Source of the DNA: Rutidosis leptorrhynchoides
Taxonomy: Eukaryota > Streptophyta > Magnoliopsida > Asterales > Asteraceae
NCBI RefSeq assembly: GCF_046630445.1
Contig: NC_092336.1
Span: 204,013,001-204,077,000 of the forward strand
DNA: 64,000 nucleotides
Direction: 5' to 3'
Shown one piece after another: positions 37,201 to 48,668 of this stretch (its first letter is position 1; each line of letters starts with the position of its first letter). The translations under genes and the position numbers were made by a program. The notes under the pieces are model-generated. The model saw only the letters and a program-made list of their open reading frames with translations, ran no database searches and was not told where the DNA came from.

Positions 37201-37545
37201 AGGTGAATACTAAGAGTTTCCGCTGTTGCATACTAAAATAAGGACAAGATTTGGAGTCCATGTTTGTATGATATTGTGTAAAAACTGCATTCAAGAAACA
37301 TATGTCGATGTATTATATTTCTATTGTAAACCATTATGTAATGGTCGTGTGTAAACAGTATATTTTAGATTATCATTATTTGATAATCTACGTAATGCTT
37401 TTGAAACCTTTATTGATAAAATAAAGGTTATGGTTGTTTTAAAAATGAATGCAGTCTTTGAAAAACGTCTCATATAGAGGTCAAAATCTCGTAACGAAAT
37501 CAATTAATATGGAACGTTTATAATCAATATGAACGGGACATTTCA
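34269..37545 (+). repeat. A2 5' LTR, 3277 bp
   Basis: TGTAGTGACCCG...GGGACATTTCA, preceded by GTTGG and followed by the PBS. Lengths of the two A2 LTRs differ by a single base (3277 versus 3276). Confidence 0.93.
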
Positions 37546-37546
37546 G

Positions 37547-37560
37547 TTGGTATCCGAGCG
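37547..37560 (+). promoter_or_regulatory. A2 primer-binding site, variant form
   Basis: TTGGTATCCGAGCG directly after the 5' LTR. Compared with the usual TTGGTATCAGAGC it has a different central base, and A-inv shows the same variant (CTCGGATACCAA at 30858-30869), so it is a family trait rather than a private change. Confidence 0.7.
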
Positions 37561-37754
37561 TTCGTCTTAGAGAACCAGAAAATTTGCATTAGTGTGTCTT
37601 ATCGAGTTTGTTAGAATGCATTAGTGAGTCTGGACTTCGACCGTGTTTTCTTTAAAAATGATTACTAAACATTTTTGTTGGAAACTATATATTTTTAGCA
37701 TGTGAATATTATGTGATATATTAATCTCTTAACGTGTTTGATATTATGTGATAG

Positions 37755-38332
37755 ATGTCTACCTCTAGAACAAGTCCTATTGACTCACCTAATAATAATG
37801 AAGAGTTAAATGTAAATTGGAATGATTCGTGGACTGATTCACAAGTTCTCGAAGAGGAACCGGAAGAAGAGTCGAAACCGGAAGAAGAATCAGAACCAGA
37901 AGAAGAAATAGAACCAGTGGGGGAAATAATAAAACGGTTAAGTAGAAGAAAATCCTCAACCAACCGACCAAAGTTAATTATGGTCAATGTGTTTCCGCCA
38001 AGGAAGCAAAGTATTGGGAGGATTACCAATTCTCCGATGAATCAGATCACGACAAGGATTCCGATGATGTTATAGAAATTACCCCAACACAATTTAATAT
38101 GGCAAAAGAGAACAATAAGGGAAAGGGCATAAAAATAGAGAAATTTGATTCCAAACCCGATGAACTTTATATGTATCGTCAACACCCGTATTTCTTAAGT
38201 TGTGACAATAACCCGGGAACCTCTAAACCACCAGGTTTTTCTAAACCAATGTGGAAAACGATGGCTCGTATTAGGGGAACATCATATATCCCTAGAAATT
38301 TGGCAAAACGAACCAAAACTGAAGAAGAATAA
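37755..38332 (+). pseudogene. A2 acidic accessory frame upstream of the F-box
   Basis: Starts MSTSRTSPIDSPNNNEE. A run of Glu-rich repeats (EEEPEEESKPEEESEPEEE) is followed by a basic stretch (RRKSSTNRPKL), and the later part has Tyr/Pro-rich text (YRQHPYFLSC, KPPGFSKPMWKT). I see no known domain. The same frame occurs in A-inv. Broken, about one break. It may have been acquired together with the F-box gene; nothing in the sequence proves this. Confidence 0.55.
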
Positions 38333-38485
38333 ACGAGCGAGTCGGAATAAGATAGTTGTATTCGTGTGGTGTAACATATGTAATATAGTGTGCTTATGCT
38401 TTATGATATATGTAAAAATTGCTTGTATTATTAGTATTTTTTTATGAACCTAACTCTTGTCTATTTTACAGTATAAAAACACAAA

Positions 38486-39118
38486 ATGGATAGACAACCC
38501 AATATTTTAAGAGACCTACCCGGAGACATGATTGATGAAATCTTGTCTAGAGTCGGTCAGAATTCCTCGGCACAACTATTTAAGGCGAGATCAGTTTGTA
38601 AGACATTCGAAGAACGTTCGAAGAATGCCTTGATTTATAAAAGGCTTTCGTTCGAAAGATGGGGGATATCACATTGGGAAATCCATAAGTTACGATATGT
38701 TTACTTTGACGCATATATTGTGGGGAACCCAAATGCTATTTTACGCAACGGGTTAAGAAATTATTTTGACTCAATATATCCGAATATAGGACTTCGTGAT
38801 TTAGAAAAAGCGGCTAACATGCAACATAAAGAAGCATGTTATGCTTACGGGTTAGTAATGTTCGCTTCTCACCAAAGTGAGAACAAGAACATCGGGCTAC
38901 AACTATTAAACAAAACGTTCCCACAAGTGACGGAGTCGGTAATTGGGGTAAGAAATGAGGTTTTTAGGTTATTACGAGACTGTTGGTCATTACGTAACCT
39001 TCATCCTTTTGACGACGTTACAACACATTGTCTTACTATCGGTCACAACGGTTATGTTCCACAAAACCAAGGATGGGAAGTGGTATTAGTAAAACCAGAA
39101 TGCATGACTTGTTTCTAG
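38486..39118 (+). CDS. F-box protein gene carried by A2 (210 codons)
   Basis: Open from ATG at 38486 to the stop at 39118. The F-box occupies about residues 7-48 (LRDLPGDMIDEILSRVGQN, then FKARSVCKTFEERS), the SKP1-binding module of SCF ubiquitin ligases. Residues 75-130 (VGNPNAILRNGLRNYF, then GLRDLEKAANMQHKEACYAYG) resemble the short helical-repeat part of plant F-box proteins of the At2g35280/At1g67623 type. The C-terminal third (RLLRDCWSLRN, GWEVVLVKPECM) is less distinctive. It lies between the leader frame and gag, on the gag strand, and has no introns. The same gene is in A-inv, so it travels with the family. Whether it is translated, and its target, cannot be told. Confidence 0.88.
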   Translation: MDRQPNILRDLPGDMIDEILSRVGQNSSAQLFKARSVCKTFEERSKNALIYKRLSFERWGISHWEIHKLRYVYFDAYIVGNPNAILRNGLRNYFDSIYPNIGLRDLEKAANMQHKEACYAYGLVMFASHQSENKNIGLQLLNKTFPQVTESVIGVRNEVFRLLRDCWSLRNLHPFDDVTTHCLTIGHNGYVPQNQGWEVVLVKPECMTCF

Positions 39119-39486
39119 ACGTATGAATTACGTGTCTTTATTGCATTTGCTGAACGCCTTATTTATTAACTAGAATTATATTCGCAACTACTTTGTATCA
39201 AAGTTTTATATGCTATATTTCATGCTATATGTAAAAAAAAAAATCGGTATTGTAAGTTTGCAAGTTATTGTATAAAGGTTTGAATATGATTTTTTTTTTT
39301 TTTGTGATTAGTTTTTCATATAGAATTGTAGTAGTTGAAATGGTATGTTAGCTACTAAGTATGAACTTAACGGCTAGGTACTACCCGAATTAAAGAGTAT
39401 AAAACGCTAATATGAAGAAAGAGCTTTTATAAATAAGTTCATATTACGCTATGATTAACTCGTTTCATTTGACTTTTTTGAAGGAA

Positions 39487-40337
39487 ATGGCACCGACTAC
39501 TCGACACACCTTGAATATGAGCGAAGAGGAATTTCGTGCCTTTCTTGCTTCAAACATAGCCGCAGTACAGGCTGCGCTACATACCAACAATAACTCTGAA
39601 TCTAGCAATGCAGCTAACGGCGCAAGAAATCGTGTAAGATGCACCTACAAAGAATTCACTGCCTGCAAACCTTTGGAATTTGATGGAACCGAAGGACCGA
39701 TCAGATTGAAACGGTGGACCGAGAAGTTCGAATCGGTGTTTGCCATAAGTAAGTGTACTGAAGATGACAAAGTGAAGTACGCTACGCATACCTTCACAGG
39801 TACTGCGTTAACATGGTGGAATATCTATCTAGAGCAAGTGGGATAACATGATGCTTACGCACTACCGTGGTCAGCATTCAAGCACTTGATGAACGAGAAG
39901 TACCGTCCCAGAACCGAGGTCAATAAGCTCAAGACATAACTTAGAGGGTTACGAACCCAAGGATTTGATATTACCACGTACGAAAGACGATTCACAGAAT
40001 TGTGCCTATTGTGTCCGAGAGCATTCGAAGATGAGGAAGAGAAGATCGACGCGTTTGTGAAAGGATTACCGAAAAGAATCCAAGAAGATATAAGTTCACA
40101 CGAGCCCGCCTCCATACAACAGGCATGTAGAATGGCTCACAAACTAGTGAACCAGATTGAGGAAAGAATTAAAGAACAGGCGGCTGAAGAGGCCAATGTG
40201 AAGCAAGTCAAAAGAAAGTGGGAGGAAAACGGTGATAAGAATCACTAATACAACAACAGCAGCAATTACAACAATAATCGCAACAACTATCCCAACAATC
40301 AAAACATCAATCGAAACTACAGCAAACGGCCCAACAA

Positions 40338-40368
<31 letters not shown>

Positions 40369-40417
40369 TACAACAATCATCCCAACAACAATAACAACCG
40401 TAACAACAACAACAACT

Positions 40418-40449
<32 letters not shown>

Positions 40450-43400
40450 CAGAAGCAGCTATGCCAAAGGTGTGAAAAGTATCACTCGGGGTTCTACACC
40501 AAATTTTGCAACAAGTGTAAAACAAATGGTCATAGCGCGGCAAAGTGTGAGGTCTACGGACCAGGGGTTAACAGAACGAAAGGAACAAATGGTGTCGGAA
40601 CCAGTAATGGTGGAGCAAGTAGTGTCGGAGCAAGTTATGCCAATGTAGTTTGTTATAAATGTGGAAAACCGGGCCACATTATTAGAAATTGCCCGAACCA
40701 GGAGAACACGAATGGACAAGGCCGTGGAAGAGTTTTCAATATTAATGCGGCAGAGGCACAGGAAGACCCGGAGCTTGTTACGGGTACGTTTCTTATTGAC
40801 AATAAATCTTCTTACGTTTTATTTGATTCGAGTGCGGATCGAAGCTATATGAGTAGAGATTTTTGTGCTAAATTAAATTGTCTTGTCCATTGACGTCGTT
40901 GGATAGTAAATTTTTACTCGAATTAGCAAACGGTAAATTAATTTCAGCAGATTATATATGCCGGAATCGAGAAATTAAACTGGGTAGCAAAATATTTAAG
41001 ATTGGTTTGATACCAGTAGAGTTAGGGAGTTTTGATGTAATAGTTGGCATGGACTGGCTGAAGAAGGTGAAAGCAGAGATCGTATGTTATAAAAATGCAA
41101 TTCGCATTGTACGAGAAGAAGGAGAACCCTTAATGGTGTACGGAGAAAAGGGCAACATGAAGCTACATCTTATTAGTAATTTGAAGGCATAAAAACTAAT
41201 AAGAAAAGGTTGCTATGCTGTTCTAGCACACGTCGAGAAAGTACAAACTGAAGAAAAGAGCATCAATGATGTTCCCGTCGCAAAAGAATTTCCCGATGTA
41301 TTTCCGAAAGAATTACCGGGACTACCTCCACATCGATATGTTGAATTTCAAATAGATCTTGTACCAGGAGCTGCGCCAATAGCTAGTGCTCCTTATAGAC
41401 TCGCACCCAACGAGATGAAAGAACTGCAAAGCTAACTGCAAGAACTATTAGAACTTGGTTTCATTCGACCAAGCACATCACCATGGGGAGCTCCTGTTTT
41501 GTTTGTCAAGAAGAAGGATGGTACATTTAGGTTGTGTATTGACTACAGAGAGTTGAACAAACTTACCATCAAAAATCGTTATCCACTGCCGAGAATTGAC
41601 GACTTATTTGATAAACTACAAGGCTCGTCCGTTTATTCGAAGATCGATTTACGTTCTGGATATCATCAAATGCGAGTAAAGGAGGATGATATTCCAAAAA
41701 ATACTTTTAGGACGCGTTATGGTCATTACGAGTTTATGGTTATGCCGTTTGGATTGACTAACGCACCAGCTATGCTGAGTGTGTGGGCCATATCTTGACA
41801 AGTTTGTCATTGTTTTCATCGATAACATACTTATTTACTCAAAGAATGATCAAGAGCACGAAGAACATTTGAGAAAAGTGCTAGAAGTATTGAGGAAAGA
41901 AAAACCGTACGCTAAGTTTTCAAAGTGTGCATTTTGGTTGGAAGAAGTTCAATTCCTCGGTCACATAGTGAACAAAGAAGGTATCCAGGTATACCCGGCA
42001 AAGATCGAAACCGTTGAAAAGTGGAAAACCCCAAAAACTCCGAAGCATATATGTCAATTTTTAGGATTGGCTGGTTACAACAGAAGATTCATCCAAGATT
42101 TCTCCAAAATAGCAAAACCCTTGACAGCATTAACGCATAAAGGGAAAAATTTGAATGGAAGGATGAACAAGAGAAGGCGTTTCAATTATTGAAGAAAAAG
42201 CTAACTACGGCACCTATATTGTCATTGCCTGAAGGGAATGATGATTTTGTGATTTATTGTGACGCATAAAAGCAAGGTCTCGGTTGTGTATTAATGCAAC
42301 GGACGAAGGTGATTGCTTATGCGTCTAGACAATTTAAGATTCACGAGCAAAATTATACGACGCATGATTTGGAATTAGGCACGGTTGTTTTTGCATTAAA
42401 GACTTGGAGGCACTACTTATATGGGGTCAAAAGTATTATATATACCGACCACAAAAGTCTTCAACACATATTTAATCAGAAACAACTGAATATGAGGCAG
42501 CGTAGGTGGATTGAATTATTGAATGATTACGACTTTGAGATTCGTTACCACCCGGGGAAGGCAAATGTGGTAGCCGACACCTTGAGCAGAAAGGACAGGA
42601 CAGAGAACCCATTCGAGTAAAATCTATGAATATAATGATTCACACTAACCCTACTACTCAAATAAAGGAGGCGCAACAAGGAGTTTTAAAAGAAGGAAAT
42701 TTAAAGGATGAAATACCCAAAGGATCGGAGAAGCATCTTAATATTCGGGAAGACGGAACTCGGTATACGGCTGAAAGAATTTGGGTACCAAAATTTGGAG
42801 ATATGAGAGAAATGGTACTTAGAGAAGCTCATAAAACCAGATACTCAATACATCCTGGAACGGGGAAGATGTACAAGGATCTTAAGAAACATTTTTGGTG
42901 GCCAGGTATGAAAGCCGATATTGCTAAATATGTAGGAGAATGTTTGACGTGTTCTAAGGTCAAAGCTGAACATCAGAAACCATCAGGTCTACTACAACAA
43001 CCTGAAATCCCGGAATGGAAATGGAAAAACATTACCATGGATTTCATTACTAAATTGCCAAGGACTGCAAGTGGTTATGATACTATTTGGGTAATAGTTG
43101 ATCGTCTCACCAAGTCAGCACACTTCCTGTCAATAAGAGAAGATGACAAGATGGAGAAGTTAACACGACTGTATTTGAAGGAAGTCGTCTCCAGACATGG
43201 AATACCAATCTCTATTATCTCTGATAGGGATGGCAGATTTATTTCAAGATTCTGGCAGACATTATAGCAAGCATTAGGAACTCGTCTAGACATGAGTACT
43301 GCCTATCATCCACAAACTTATGGGCAGAGCGAAAGGATGATACAAACGCTTGAAGACATGCTACGAGCATGTGTTATTGATTTCGGAAACAGTTGGGATC

Positions 43401-44104
43401 GACATCTACCGTTAGTAGAATTTTCCTACAACAACAGCTATCATTCAAGCATTGAGATGGCGCCGTTTGAAGCAGTTTATGGTAGAAAGTGCAGGTCTCC
43501 GATTTGTTGGAGTGAAGTGGGGGATATACAGATTACGGGTCCGGAGATAATACAAGAAACTACCGAGAAGATCATCCAAATTCAACAACGGTTGAAAACC
43601 GCCCAAAGTCGACAAAAGAGCTACGCCGACATCAATAGAAAAGACATAGAATTTGAAATTGGAGAGATGGTCATGCTTAAGGTTGCACCTTGGAAAGGTG
43701 TTGTTCGATTTGGTAAACGAGGGAAATTAAATCTAAGGTATATTGGACCATTCAAGATTATTGATCGTGTCGGACCAGTAGCTTACCGACTTGAGTTACC
43801 TCAACAACTTGCGAATGTACATAACACTTTCCACGTCTTGAATTTGAAGAAATGTTTTGCTAAAGAAGATCTCACTATTCCGTTGGATGAAATCCAAATC
43901 AATGAACAACTTCAATTCATTGAAGAACCCGTCGAAATAATGGATCGTGAGGTTAAGAGACTTAAACAAAACAAGATACCGATTGTTAAGGTTCGATGGA
44001 ATGCTCGTAGAGGACCCAAGTTCACCTGGGATCATGAAGATCAGATGAAGAAGAAATACCCGCATCTATTTCCAGAAGATTCGTCAACACTTTCAACAGC
44101 TTAA
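39487..44104 (+). pseudogene. A2 gag-pol region, roughly ten breaks
   Basis: Begins MAPTTRHTLNMSEEE. All domains are recognisable in order: gag (CTYKEFTACKPLEFDG), Asn/Gln/Thr-coding AAC-rich linker, CCHC knuckle (CYKCGKPGHIIRNC), protease region, RT ([26 protein letters not shown]), RNase H ([14 protein letters not shown]), integrase ([13 protein letters not shown]) and chromodomain-like tail ([15 protein letters not shown]). Broken, about ten breaks. It is followed by the conserved hairpin at 44104-44122 and the 3' LTR. Confidence 0.92.
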
Positions 44105-44122
44105 AATTTCGGGACGAAATTT
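44104..44122 (+). promoter_or_regulatory. Conserved inverted repeat at the pol stop of A2
   Basis: AAATTTCG-GGA-CGAAATTT, identical to A1 and matching C; 18 bp before the 3' LTR. Confidence 0.6.
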
Positions 44123-44139
44123 ATTTAACGGGTAGGTAC

Positions 44140-47100
44140 TGTAGTGACCCGAACTTTTCCATGTTTTTATATATTAAATGAAATTGATATTTACATGATT
44201 AAATATTTTCAACATGTTAAGCAATCAAACTTGTTAAGACTTGATTAATTGAAATAGGTTTCATATAGACAATTGACCACCCAAGTTGACCGGTGATTCA
44301 CGAACGTTAAAACTTGTAAAAACTATATGATGACATATATATGGTTATATATATAGTTAACATGATATTATGATAAGTAAACATATCATTAAGTATATTA
44401 ATAATGAACTACATATGTAAAAACAAGACTACTAACTTAATGATTTTGAAACGAGACATATATGTAATGATTATCGTTGTAACGACATTTAATGTATATA
44501 TATATCATATTAAGAGATATTCGTACATAATAATATCATGATAATATAATAATTTAAAATCTCATTTGATATTATAAACATTGGGTTAACAACATTTAAC
44601 AAGATCGTTAACCTAAAGGTTTCAAAACAACACTTACATGTAACGACTAACGATGACTTAACGACTAAGTTAAAATGTATATACATGTAGTGTTTTAATA
44701 TGTATTCATACACTTTTGAAAGACTTCAAGACACTTATCAAAATACTTCTACTTAACAAAAATGCTTACAATTACATCCTCGTTCAGTTTCATCAACAAT
44801 TCTACTCGTATGCACCCGTATTCGTACTCGTACAATACACAGCTTTTAGATGTATGTACTATTGGCATATACACTCCAATGATCAGATCTTAGTAGCCTA
44901 TGTGAGTCACCTAACACATGTGGGAACCATCATTTGGCAACTAGCATGAAATATCTCATAAAATTACAAAAATATGAGTAATCATTCATGACTTATTTAC
45001 ATGTAAACAAAATTACACATCCTTTATATCTAATCCATATACCAACGACCAAAAACACCTAAAAACACTTTCATTCTTCAATTTTCTTCATCTAATTAAT
45101 CTCTCTCAAGTTCTATCTTCAAGTTCTAAGTGTTCTTCATAAATTCTACAAGTTCTAGTTTCATAAAATCAAGAATACTTTCAAGTTTGCTAGCGTACTT
45201 CCAATCTTGTAGAGTGATCATCCAACCTCAAGAAATCTTTCTTATTTACAGTAAGATATCTTTATAATACAAGGTAATACTCATATTCAAACTTTGAATC
45301 AATTTCTATAACTATAACAATCTTATTTCGAGTGGAAATCTTACTTGAACTTGTTTTCGTGTCATGATTCTGCTTCAAGAACTTTCAAGCCATCCAAGGA
45401 TCCTTTGAAGCTAGATCCATTTTTATCATTTCTAGTAGCTTTATCCAGAAAACTTGAGGTAGTAATGATGTTCATAACATCATTCGATTCATACATATAA
45501 AGCTATCTTATTCGAAGGTTTAAACTTGTAATCACTAGAACATAGTTTAGTTAATTCTAAACTTGTTCGCAAACAAAAGTTAATCCTTCTAACTTGACTT
45601 TTAAAATCAACTAAACACATGTTCTATATCCATATGATATGCTAACTTAATGATTTAAAACCTGAAAACACGAAGAACACTATAAAAACTGACATACGCC
45701 GTCGTAGTAACACCGCGGGCTGTTTTGGGTTAGTTAATTAAAAACTATGATAAACTTTGATTTAAAAGTTGTTCTTCTAGTAAAATGATTTTTCTTATGA
45801 ACATGAAACTATATCCAAAAATCATGGTTAAACTCAAAGTGGAAGTATGTTTTCTAAAATGGTCATCTAGACGTCGTTCTTTCGACTGAAATGACTAGCT
45901 TTATAAAAATGACTTGTAAATTATATTTCCGACTATAAACCTATACTTTTTCTGTTTAGATTCATAAAATAGAGTTCAATATGAAACCATAGCAATTTGA
46001 TTCACTCAAAACGGATTTAAAATAAGAAGTTATGGGTAAAACAAGATTGGATAATTTTTCTTGTTGTAGCAACGTGAAAATTGGTAACAAATCTATATTA
46101 ATCATATAGTAGCTAACTTATATTGTATTACATGTATTCTAATATATTATGTAATCTTGGGATACCATAGACACGTATGCAAATGTTTTGACATATCATA
46201 TAGACCCATGTGTATATATTATTTGGAACAACCATAGACACTCTATATGCAGTAATGTGGGAGTTAGCTATACAGGGTTGAGGTTGATTCCAAAAATATA
46301 TATACTTTGAGTTGTGATCTAGCCTGAGACGTGTATACACTGGGTCGTGGATTGATTCAAGATAATATATATTAATTTTTTTCTGTACATCTAACGTTGG
46401 ACAACTAGTTGTAGGTTACTAACGAGGACAGCTGACTTAATGAACTTAAAACATCAAAATGTATTAAAAGTGTTGTAAATATATTTTGAACATACTTTGA
46501 TATATATGTACATATTTGTTATAGGTTCGTGAATCGATCAGTGGCCAAGTCTTACTTCCCGACGAAGTAAAAATCTGTGAAAGTGAGTTATAGTCCCACT
46601 TTTAAAATCTAATATTTTTGGGATGAGAATACATGCATGTTTTATAAATGATTTATAAAATAGACACAACTACATGAAACTACATTCTATGGTTGAATTA
46701 TCGAAATCGAATATGCCCCTTTTTATTAAGTCTGGTAATCTAAGAATTAGGGAACAGACACCCTAATTGACGCGAATCCTAAAGATATATCTATTGGGCC
46801 TAACAAACCCCATCCAAAGTACCGGATGCTTTAGTACTTCGAAATTTATATCATATCCGAAGGGTGTCCCAGAATGATGGGGATATTCTTATATATGCAT
46901 CTTGTTAATGTCGGTTACCAGGTGTTCACCATATGAATGAGTTTTATCTCTATGTATGGGATGTATATTGAAATATGAAATCTTGTGGTCTATTGTTACG
47001 ATTTGATGTATATAGGTTAAACCTATAACTCACCAACATTTTTGTTGACGTTTAAAGCATGTTTATTCTCAGGTGAATACTAAGAGCTTCCGCTGTTGCA

Positions 47101-47415
47101 TACTAAAATAAGGACAAGATTTGGAGTCCATATTTGTATGATATTGTGTAAAAACTGCATTCAAGAAATATATGTCGATGTATTATATTTCTATTGTAAA
47201 CCATTATGTAATGGTCGTGTGTAAACTGTATATTTTAGATTATCATTATTTGATAATCTACGTAATGCTTTTGAAACCTTTATTGATAAAATAAAGGTTA
47301 TGGTTATTTTAAAAATGAATGCAGTCTTTGAAAAACGTCTCATATAGAGGTCAAAACCTCGCAACGAAATCAATTAATATGGAACGTTTATAATCAATAT
47401 GAACGGGACATTTCA
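44140..47415 (+). repeat. A2 3' LTR, 3276 bp
   Basis: Same termini as the 5' LTR, followed by GTTGG, the target duplication. Small differences from the 5' LTR are scattered along its length. Confidence 0.93.
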
Positions 47416-47512
47416 GTTGGTTCCTTAGGGTTTATCTAGGTTTATGGATTATGTACTCTATAAATACCAGATTATGATAATATAATCTCACGAGTTTCAT
47501 TATTCCAAATGG

Positions 47513-48668
47513 TATTAGAGTATTAGTATTGGTCCAACCCGATTGCATTGTGGATTCGGTCCATTAGGATTTATTTAAGTTTAGGAATTATGTACTATAT
47601 AAATACTGAATTATGATAATATAATCATTATGAGTTTCATTGTTCAACATGGTATCAGAGCGAGTCTAACCCCGAAACCTAGTCTACCTCCTCCACTTCT
47701 ATGTCGTGCCCATCATATCCCCTTATTCGTAGCCTAATTCTTTAGAGTTCTTTATATTCTTTATAATCCCAACTATCATATTAGAAAAAAAAAAGATAGT
47801 CGTCGCATGTCTAGAAGCAGCCATCCCATTATCCATTCACCATTCTTATCTCACACATAACCTAAGCTAATTAAACTTTTTATTTACCCTATCTTTTTAT
47901 GTTTTGTTTTATTTATTTCTTCCTGAACCACGAATTAAATCACCTTCTCACGTACGACAAAATACAAATCATTTTTTTTTCTTTTCATGACTTTTATTCT
48001 ATTATCATTATCATTATTATTATTATGTTATCTAAAAGATAAAATGATGAATAGTTTACTTTTCATGTTTTCAAAACAACACAATACTTTTCATTTTTAT
48101 AAATGAACCACTAACTTTTCACTTACTAAAAGTTAATCACATAACTTTTTACTTTTATTCTTTAATTTCACTTATTACAAACCAATCATAAACTATGTAG
48201 GGATGAGCCGCTTAGCTTGACTAGGTTCCAAACCCCCAAAAAAGAATATAGTTAAAATTATTGTTTGCAGCGTTGAAAAATATTGTTTTTGACGACCAAA
48301 GTTGCATAAAAGAGGTACTTGATCTTTAGGCACATCAAGCCATGACATAAAAGGAAAAAAAGAAATCTACGAAAAAGGAGAAATCGTTAAGAATTCTGCA
48401 ACACTATAAATGACTATCAATTTATTTAATAATGCGGCAAATATGAGAACAAAAGTTTACATTGTTATTCTTTTAGCGTTTTTCCTTCAAGTCCGAACTT
48501 TCGCGATTTCACTGTTCAGACTACGGGGACTATTAGAGTATTATTTTTAGTCCAACCCGATTGCATTGTGGGTTCGTTCCATTAGGGTTTATTTACATTT
48601 AGGGATTATGTATTCAATAAATACCGCATTATGATAATATAATCATCACGAGTTTCATTGTTCAATAG
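47513..48668 (+). mobile_element. TRIM-like element, 138-bp terminal repeats
   Basis: Direct repeats at 47513-47649 and 48531-48668 enclose 881 bp without coding sequence. Directly after the left repeat is TGGTATCAGAGCGAG (47650), a tRNA-Met type PBS, and directly before the right repeat is a purine-rich CTACGGGGAC. This is the layout of terminal-repeat retrotransposons in miniature, which depend on other elements for movement. The repeats begin TATTAGAG instead of TG, which is atypical. A third repeat copy directly upstream (split by A2) makes a tandem arrangement. Confidence 0.65.

Larger units (their letters stand above)
34269..47415 (+). mobile_element. Element A2: full-length family A (Tekay/Del-like) element with F-box cargo
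   Basis: 13,147 bp with LTRs at both ends and the 5-bp target duplication GTTGG. Order: 5' LTR, PBS, acidic leader frame, F-box gene, gag, protease, RT, RNase H, integrase, chromodomain-like tail, 3' LTR. The coding region of gag-pol is broken, with roughly ten breaks, while the F-box frame is open. The LTRs differ at a low percentage of sites by eye, so it is older than B and C, on the order of a million years if usual plant rates hold. Confidence 0.93.
34223..47509 (+). repeat. TRIM-like terminal repeat copy split by A2 (34223-34268 and 47421-47509)
   Basis: The 46 bp before A2 and about 89 bp after it together match the 138-bp repeats at 47513-47649 and 48531-48668 (shared phrases: TATTAGAGTATTAG, CATTGTGG, ATTATGATAATATAAT). 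A2 therefore landed inside a TRIM-like repeat, duplicating GTTGG (34264-34268 and 47416-47420). Confidence 0.75.
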
